In this document: positions 1 to 4,172 of the stretch, one piece after another
Layout: each line of letters begins with the position of its first letter
Numbering within the stretch: the first letter of the stretch is position 1
Assembly: GCA_934661105.1 (NCBI GenBank)
Contig: CAKUIV010000110.1
Location: 1 to 6,498, forward strand
Length of the DNA: 6,498 nt
Origin: an uncultured Ellagibacter sp.
GTDB lineage: Bacteria; Actinomycetota; Coriobacteriia; Coriobacteriales; Eggerthellaceae
Reading direction: 5' to 3'
Notes under the pieces: generated by a model
Databases searched by the model: none
What the model saw: the letters and a program-made list of their open reading frames with translations, nothing else
What the model was told of the DNA's origin: nothing
Translations under genes and position numbers: made by a program

Positions 1-1185
1 GGCATGTCCGAGCGCCATTTACGTCGTCTGTTCGAGGCGACGTACGGCGTTGCCCCTGCGGCGTATCGCGAAACGTGTCGCTTGCTGCTTGCGAAAAGCC
101 TGCTCACCGATACCGACCTGCCTATCACGCGCATCGCGTTCGCGAGCGGCTTCTCCTCGGTCCGGCGCTTCAACGACGCCTTCGTGAACAACTACCGCAT
201 GCAGCCGACTCGTTTCCGCAAGCGCGCGAAAGAGGGATCCGCTTCCGCGAACGCGAGCGATCCGATCGTGCTGCACGTGGGGTACCGCACGCCGTACCGA
301 TTCGATCTGCTGCTCTCGTTTTTGGGATTGCGTGCCATCGAAGGTGTTGAGGCCGTCGAGGACGGCGCGTACTATCGCATCGTTCGCGGCGAGGACGCGG
401 CTCATACCGGCTGGATCAAGGTGGCCGATGAGCCGACGAGGAAGCGGCTTGCGGTCACGGTGTCGCCCGAGCTGTTCGACGACATCCCCTCTGTCCTTGC
501 GCGCGTTCGCCGCCTGTTCGATACCGATTGCATTCCGAGCGCGGTGGAACGAGGCCTCGCCGACTTTTACGCGCGGCTCGACGATGCCTACCATATTCCC
601 GGAATCCGCGTGCCATGCAGCTTCGACGGGTTCGAGATGGCGGTGCGTGCCATCTTGGGCCAGCAGATAACCGTGAAGGCGGCAGGTACGCTCGCCGGCC
701 GCGTTGCGCAGGAATTCGGGCAACCTGTTGCGGGTCCCATCGATGCGCTCACCTGCGCATTTCCCGGCCCGAGCGCGTTTTGCGCGGACGGCGTCGCCGA
801 ACGTCTAGGCGAGCTCGGCATCATCGCGCAGCGCGCGCAGGCCATCTGCGCCATCGCACAGGCGATGGAAGAGGGCACCCTTACCCTGCGGCCCGGCGGC
901 GACGTCCGCGCCGAGGCCGACTTCCTCGGCGGCATCCGAGGCATCGGCGACTGGACCGTCCAGTACCTGCTCATGCGCGCGTATAACTACCCCGATGCGT
1001 TCCTCCCCACCGACTACGGGGTGAAGCTCGGGTTCCCCGACCTGAAGCCGCGCGAGCTCGAAGCGCTGTCCCAGCCGTGGCGTCCCTGGCGGTCGTACGC
1101 GGTGATGTCGCTGTGGTCGGTGCCCCACGAAAAGCCGAAGAAGAAGCGCTCGCGCACGGTGGGCGAAACGAAGAAGGAGAGCTGA
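1..1185 (+). CDS. alkA: Ada-type HTH / AlkA DNA-3-methyladenine glycosylase fusion, 5' end outside window
   Basis: Base-excision repair glycosylase that removes alkylated bases such as 3-methyladenine, fused behind an AraC/Ada-type DNA-binding domain. Residues are numbered from the ATG at base 4. Residues 1-75 are the helix-turn-helix region (SERHLRRLF, then LPITRIAFASGFSSVRRFN), typical of Ada. Residues about 86-175 match the AlkA N-terminal domain (YRTPYRFDLLLSFLGLRA). Residues about 205-365 are the HhH-GPD fold: ILGQQ at 217-221, hairpin GIRGIGDWT at 310-318, and FLPTDY with D337 aligning with the catalytic Asp238 of E. coli AlkA. WRPWRSYA near the end is also AlkA-like. The tail is lysine/arginine rich. 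The ATG at base 4 lies inside the HTH domain and the codon before it (Gly) is open, so it is very unlikely to be the start. The missing part should hold the first HTH segment and probably the zinc/cysteine Ada methyl-acceptor domain, as in the M. tuberculosis AdaA-AlkA fusion; that is inference. The gene is followed one base later by ogt. Confidence 0.93.
   Translation, partial: GMSERHLRRLFEATYGVAPAAYRETCRLLLAKSLLTDTDLPITRIAFASGFSSVRRFNDAFVNNYRMQPTRFRKRAKEGSASANASDPIVLHVGYRTPYRFDLLLSFLGLRAIEGVEAVEDGAYYRIVRGEDAAHTGWIKVADEPTRKRLAVTVSPELFDDIPSVLARVRRLFDTDCIPSAVERGLADFYARLDDAYHIPGIRVPCSFDGFEMAVRAILGQQITVKAAGTLAGRVAQEFGQPVAGPIDALTCAFPGPSAFCADGVAERLGELGIIAQRAQAICAIAQAMEEGTLTLRPGGDVRAEADFLGGIRGIGDWTVQYLLMRAYNYPDAFLPTDYGVKLGFPDLKPRELEALSQPWRPWRSYAVMSLWSVPHEKPKKKRSRTVGETKKES
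1174..1179 (+). promoter_or_regulatory. Ribosome binding site of ogt
   Basis: AAGGAG lies seven bases before the ogt ATG, inside the last codons of the AlkA fusion gene. It is the clearest Shine-Dalgarno sequence in the window. It supports the ATG at 1187 and suggests that ogt is translated efficiently in its own right from a shared message. Confidence 0.8.
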
Positions 1186-1186
1186 C

Positions 1187-1720
1187 ATGGACTTCACCTG
1201 CATCTACCCGTCCCCGCTCGGCGACATCGAGCTGGCAAGCGATGGCAAGGCGCTCATCGGGCTGTGGTTCAAGGGGCAGAAATACGATGTCGACACGTTG
1301 GCGGAGCAATCACGAGAAGCGCCTGACGATCCCATCCTGAAGCAGGCGTGCGCCTGGCTCGATACGTACTTCGAAGGCCGCGATCCGGGCGCGCTTCCTC
1401 CTTGCGCGCCGCGCGGATCGGAATTCCGCCAGCGCGTCTGGGCGAAGCTCGCCGAGATCCCTTACGGCGAGCTTACCACCTACGGCGACATCGCGAAGAG
1501 CATCGAGGCCGACACCGGGCGCAAGCAATCGGCGCGCGCGGTCGGCGGGGCGGTGGGGCACAATCCCGTTTCCATCATTCTGCCGTGCCACCGCGTCGTC
1601 GGCGCCAGTCGCAGCCTCACGGGATACGCCGGCGGCCTGAAACGCAAAATCGCGCTGCTGGAACTCGAGGGGATCGACATGAGCACGCTCACGGTTCCCA
1701 CGAAGGGCACCGCTCTCTAG
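1187..1720 (+). CDS. ogt: Methylated-DNA--[protein]-cysteine S-methyltransferase (O6-alkylguanine-DNA alkyltransferase)
   Basis: Suicide repair protein that transfers the alkyl group from O6-alkylguanine (and O4-alkylthymine) in DNA onto its own cysteine, acting once. The length of 177 residues is normal for Ogt. The N-terminal domain covers residues 1 to about 75, and the DNA-binding/active-site domain follows from about 82 (FRQRVWAKLAEIPYGELTTYG). The active site is complete: PCHRVVG with acceptor Cys134, the arginine finger Arg117 in SARAVGGAVG, the hinge Asn126 in GHNP, and Glu161 in the LLELEG helix. Asn126 and Glu161 lie at the same distances from the cysteine as Asn137 and Glu172 do from Cys145 in human AGT. 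No Ada zinc domain is present in this protein. It starts one base after the AlkA fusion stop with a strong ribosome binding site, so the two are almost surely one operon for alkylation damage. A few residues after the conserved core (MSTLTVPTKGTAL) look like a dispensable tail. Confidence 0.96.
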   Translation: MDFTCIYPSPLGDIELASDGKALIGLWFKGQKYDVDTLAEQSREAPDDPILKQACAWLDTYFEGRDPGALPPCAPRGSEFRQRVWAKLAEIPYGELTTYGDIAKSIEADTGRKQSARAVGGAVGHNPVSIILPCHRVVGASRSLTGYAGGLKRKIALLELEGIDMSTLTVPTKGTAL

Positions 1721-1759
1721 GGGATTCGACGTCGTTCTCGCTGTTATATCGCAAAGCGT

Positions 1760-1788
1760 TTGATACACTGATAGGTCGAACAAATCAT
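1760..1788 (+). promoter_or_regulatory. Predicted sigma-70-type promoter of rlmB-rae1
   Basis: TTGATA at 1760-1765 matches the -35 consensus at five of six positions. After a 17-base spacer, AATCAT at 1783-1788 matches the -10 consensus at four of six. The start of transcription would be near 1795, leaving a leader of about 38 bases before the rlmB ATG. The stretch 1741-1790 is visibly AT-richer than the coding DNA on both sides, which fits a promoter. A second, weaker reading in the same stretch is CTGTTA (1741-1746) with TACACT (1764-1769), also 17 bases apart. The call is from sequence match only. The rest of the 112-base gap shows no convincing terminator for ogt, so read-through from the repair operon is possible. 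Confidence 0.4.
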
Positions 1789-1794
1789 GATTCC

Positions 1795-1808
1795 GCGCAC
1801 CTGTGCGC
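1795..1808 (+). repeat. Short inverted repeat in the rlmB leader
   Basis: GCGCAC and GTGCGC are perfect 6-base inverted arms separated by two bases. The dyad lies at the predicted transcription start and 24 bases before the rlmB ATG. It could be a small 5' hairpin in the RNA (five pairs closing a four-base loop) or a protein-binding dyad. It is short enough, in GC-rich DNA, to be chance. Confidence 0.3.
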
Positions 1809-1832
1809 TCCGACCCAACGAAAGCGAATACC

Positions 1833-2579
1833 ATGGCTGATTTCATCGAGGGCAAACGCCCTGTCATCGAAGCGCTCCGAACCGACGTGCCCTGCAAACG
1901 TGTGCTTCTCGCCGACAACGTGAAGCACGATCCGCTCATCGGGGATGTGCTCCGCAAGGCGAAGCAGCGCAACGTTCCTGTGCAGACCGTTTCCCGCGCT
2001 CGGCTGGACAAGCTGTCGGAGCGCGGCAGCCATCAGGGCGTTATGGCCGAGACCAAGCCCTTCGACTACGTGAACGTCACGACTATCCTGGAAGAAGCCG
2101 CGGCGCGCGCCGAAGATCACAACGGCGGCGCGCTCGTGGTGTTGCTCGACCACATCACCGATGCCGGCAACCTCGGAGCTATCGCGCGCAGCGCCGAATC
2201 GGTGGGCGCTGCCGGCATCATCATCCCGAACAAGCGCTCCGCTCATGTGACCGCTGCCACGTACAAAAGCTCGGCGGGGGCTATCGCGCACATCAACGTG
2301 TCCCAGGTGGCCAATCTCTCGCAAGCGATCGAGCGCTTGAAGAAGGAGGGCTTTTGGGTCTGCGCCGCAAGCGAACATGCGCAGGAGGTCGTTTGGAAGT
2401 CGAACCTTAAGGGCAAGATTGCGCTCGTCATGGGGTCCGAGGGCGAAGGCGTATCCAACCTCGTGCTTGAGAACTGCGATTTCGCGGTGAAACTGCCGCA
2501 GATGGGGAAGGTCTCGTCGCTCAATGTGGCGCAGGCTTCCACGGTGCTCATGTACGAATGGCTTCGCCAGCAGCAGTAA
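1833..2579 (+). CDS. rlmB: 23S rRNA 2'-O-ribose methyltransferase RlmB, SpoU/TrmH family
   Basis: SAM-dependent enzyme of the SPOUT class, expected to methylate the 2'-OH of G2251 (E. coli numbering) in the peptidyl-transferase P loop of 23S rRNA, in the cytoplasm during 50S assembly. From the ATG at 1833 it has 248 residues, the usual length. The N-terminal substrate-binding domain opens with MADFIEGKRPVIEAL, like the start of known RlmB proteins, and contains GSHQGVMAE (65-73). The catalytic trefoil-knot domain carries the three family motifs: NLGAIARSAE (113-122, with the conserved Asn and Arg), GSEGEG (201-206) and SSLNVAQAS (228-236). The frame stays open to a GTG at 1803, but those ten extra residues are not family-like and that GTG sits in the predicted leader hairpin, so I use the ATG. 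No strong Shine-Dalgarno precedes it. The Rae1-like gene follows two bases after the stop. A paralogous TrmH-type specificity cannot be excluded, but the full-length N-terminal domain favours RlmB. Confidence 0.92.
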   Translation: MADFIEGKRPVIEALRTDVPCKRVLLADNVKHDPLIGDVLRKAKQRNVPVQTVSRARLDKLSERGSHQGVMAETKPFDYVNVTTILEEAAARAEDHNGGALVVLLDHITDAGNLGAIARSAESVGAAGIIIPNKRSAHVTAATYKSSAGAIAHINVSQVANLSQAIERLKKEGFWVCAASEHAQEVVWKSNLKGKIALVMGSEGEGVSNLVLENCDFAVKLPQMGKVSSLNVAQASTVLMYEWLRQQQ

Positions 2580-2581
2580 CG

Positions 2582-3124
2582 ATGGCACGGAAGCGAAACA
2601 AGCTACTCATCGTCGATGGATACAACGTTCTTCGGTCGGGTGAGCGATACAAAACGGCCATATCCGGCCCCGACTACACCGACGACGTGTTCAACACGGC
2701 ACGTGAGCGCCTTATCAACGACGTGGTGAACTTCGCGGGGCGCGATTGGCGTGCGATCATCGTGTTCGACGGCGCGCGCAATGAGTTTTCGACAGGGGAA
2801 GTCCAGACCGTCGGCGGAGTGCGGATCATGTTCAGCCCTTCGGGACAAAGCGCCGACAAAGTTATCGAGAAGCTTGCGCACGACGCGCGCGAGCGCAACG
2901 TCGAGACGCTCGTGGTCACGAGCGACGCCACGATCCAGGACACCGTGTTCGGCGGCGGCGTTGACCGTATGAGCGCGAACGGGTTCAGCTACGAAGTGGG
3001 GGAGTACTACGATCAGGCTCGCCTCGACGAGACGCCGAAGGTCGCGCAGAAGCGCACGCTCGGAGAGCGCATTTCCGCCGACGCGCTCGAAAAGCTCAAA
3101 GCCCTGCGTGACGGAAAGCTGTAA
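2582..3124 (+). CDS. rae1: NYN-domain (PIN-like) RNase, YacP/Rae1 family
   Basis: Member of the YacP family of NYN nucleases. The B. subtilis member, Rae1, is an endoribonuclease that enters the ribosomal A site and cuts certain mRNAs during translation. The 180 residues are one NYN domain. Acidic residues expected for metal-dependent cleavage are all present: Asp12 in LLIVDGYNVL, Asp63 in IIVFDGARN, Asp92 in SADKVIEKL and Asp115 in VVTSDATIQD, followed by the family-typical GVDRMSANGF. The role is inferred from family and context; the substrate is unknown. The ATG at 2582 follows the rlmB stop by two bases with no Shine-Dalgarno visible, so translation is probably coupled to rlmB termination. 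An in-frame ATG at 2558 lies inside rlmB and would add eight unconserved residues, so I rejected it. In B. subtilis the orthologues yacO (rlmB) and yacP are likewise adjacent, which supports both calls and a ribosome-linked job. The C-terminal part (about 150-180) is lysine and alanine rich and probably helical. Confidence 0.88.
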   Translation: MARKRNKLLIVDGYNVLRSGERYKTAISGPDYTDDVFNTARERLINDVVNFAGRDWRAIIVFDGARNEFSTGEVQTVGGVRIMFSPSGQSADKVIEKLAHDARERNVETLVVTSDATIQDTVFGGGVDRMSANGFSYEVGEYYDQARLDETPKVAQKRTLGERISADALEKLKALRDGKL

Positions 3125-3168
3125 GGTGTCGGGATTCGAGGCGCTAGGCACTCGTCTTGGTTGCCTCA

Positions 3169-3197
3169 ACGGCCCCGAACGCTGCGACCGGGGCCGT
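3169..3197. terminator. Probable shared (bidirectional) transcription terminator hairpin
   Basis: ACGGCCCCG (3169-3177) and CGGGGCCGT (3189-3197) form a perfect 9-bp GC-rich stem with an 11-base loop. It sits between two convergent genes, 45 bases after the rae1-like stop and directly abutting the glycosyltransferase stop codon. The position and stem are those of a terminator for both strands, but neither side is followed by a run of T, so a classical intrinsic terminator is not shown. U-tract-poor hairpins are common as terminators or 3'-end stabilisers in high-GC Gram-positives. Apart from this, the 73-base gap holds only a weak 5-bp inverted repeat (AGGCA 3146-3150 with TGCCT 3162-3166). 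Confidence 0.6.
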
Positions 3198-4172
3198 CTA
3201 CTCCTCGTTGCTCAGACGCTCCTTTGCGATGTAAAGCGGGCGGCGCTTCCCCTCGATGTAGCTGCGTGCCAGGTACTCGCCGATCACGCCGAGCACGGTG
3301 AGCTGCAAGCCGCCGAACAGCAGGATGAGGCACGCAAGCGTCGGGAATCCCGGAACGTCGGTACCGCGCAGTGCGTACTCGAAGATTATCCATAGCAGAT
3401 AGGCGAACCCGCCGAGCGAGGCGATGAGCCCGATCCACACGGCGATCTTCAAAGGCCAGGTGGTGAAGCCCAGAATGCCGTTCGCCGCGTAGCGGAACAG
3501 CGACTTTATCGACCATTTGCTCGTGCCGTTGGCGCGCGCGTCCGGTTCGTAGGGCACTTCGAGCGTCTTGAACCCGATCCATGCGAACAGCCCTTTGCTG
3601 AACCGCTGCCCCTCGGGCAGCGAGAGCAGGGCGTCGGCCACGTTATGGCGGAACACGCGGAAATCGCTCACGTTCGCGGGGATGTCGATGTCGGTGCACA
3701 CGCCGTTGAACGTTTTGTAAAACGCGCGCTTGAACAGCTTCAGCATGAAGCTCTCCTTACGCTCCATCTGACAGGCGGCGACGATGTCGTACTCGGGCTT
3801 GTCCCTGAGCAGCTTGTACATGCGCAGCGCATCCTCGGGCGTTTGCTGCAGGTCGGCGTCGATGAGGCAGATGCACTCGCCGCGCGCCGCTTCCATGCCC
3901 GCGTACAGCGCCGCTTCCTTGCCGAAGTTGCGCGAGAATTGCACGGCCTGCACCGGGTGCGCGGAATCGGTTTCCGTCACCACGTCACGTAAAAGCTCGA
4001 AGGTGCCGTCCTGGCTGCCGTCGTTCACGAACACGACCTCAAGCGAGACGCCCGCCGCGTCGAAGCACTCGAAGGCGCGCCGCTTGAACAGGCGGATGTT
4101 GTCGACCTCGTTGTAACAGGGAACGACGAAAGAGAGGTCGTAGGGGAATCGCTTCGAGGTTTCGATGCTCAT
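3198..4172 (-). CDS. GT2 polyprenyl-phosphate glycosyltransferase, GtrB/CsbB type
   Basis: Membrane-bound family 2 glycosyltransferase expected to move a sugar from a nucleotide donor to undecaprenyl phosphate on the cytoplasmic face. It has 324 residues. The GT-A domain begins with LSFVVPCYNEVDNI (13-26) and has VVFVNDGSQDGT (46-57), the acceptor-side signature FSRNFGKEAALYAGM (79-93) and the metal-binding DADLQ (105-109). NVSDFRVF (167-174) and the amphipathic region near GTSKWSIKSLFRYA (216-229) are typical of GtrB. Two membrane segments follow, at about 238-265 and 276-300, then a short basic tail. The sugar cannot be read from sequence. The start is the ATG at 4172, whose ATGA overlaps the stop of the upstream YfhO-type gene, indicating translational coupling. 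The frame is open further upstream to 4409, but that part lies over the YfhO gene, is Arg/His rich and lacks family similarity. ArnC/DPM1-type mannosyl or aminoarabinose transferases are the alternative; the two-segment tail and RNFGKE motif favour GtrB/CsbB. Confidence 0.92.
   Translation of the reverse strand: MSIETSKRFPYDLSFVVPCYNEVDNIRLFKRRAFECFDAAGVSLEVVFVNDGSQDGTFELLRDVVTETDSAHPVQAVQFSRNFGKEAALYAGMEAARGECICLIDADLQQTPEDALRMYKLLRDKPEYDIVAACQMERKESFMLKLFKRAFYKTFNGVCTDIDIPANVSDFRVFRHNVADALLSLPEGQRFSKGLFAWIGFKTLEVPYEPDARANGTSKWSIKSLFRYAANGILGFTTWPLKIAVWIGLIASLGGFAYLLWIIFEYALRGTDVPGFPTLACLILLFGGLQLTVLGVIGEYLARSYIEGKRRPLYIAKERLSNEE

Noticed and set aside
19..723. 234-residue open frame on the minus strand opposite the AlkA fusion
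   Set aside because: The composition is Arg/Ala/His-rich as in a shadow frame, and the opposite strand encodes clear HTH and AlkA domains.
1727..1734. CGACGTCG palindrome after ogt
   Set aside because: At eight bases it is too short to call a terminator or operator in DNA this rich in GC, and no T-run follows.
1803..1832. GTG start for rlmB ten codons upstream
   Set aside because: The extra residues are not family-like, and the GTG falls in a dyad about eight bases after the predicted transcription start.
2558..2581. Earlier ATG start for the rae1-like gene, inside rlmB
   Set aside because: It would add eight residues with no similarity; the ATG at 2582 gives the usual start close before LLIVDGYN.
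1785..2588. 267-residue minus-strand frame covering rlmB
   Set aside because: It mirrors rlmB almost end to end and has no family signature; rlmB has all three SpoU motifs.
3108..3395. 95-residue plus-strand frame spanning the convergent gap
   Set aside because: It begins within the end of the rae1-like gene and runs antisense into the glycosyltransferase; it has no ribosome binding site or recognisable domain.
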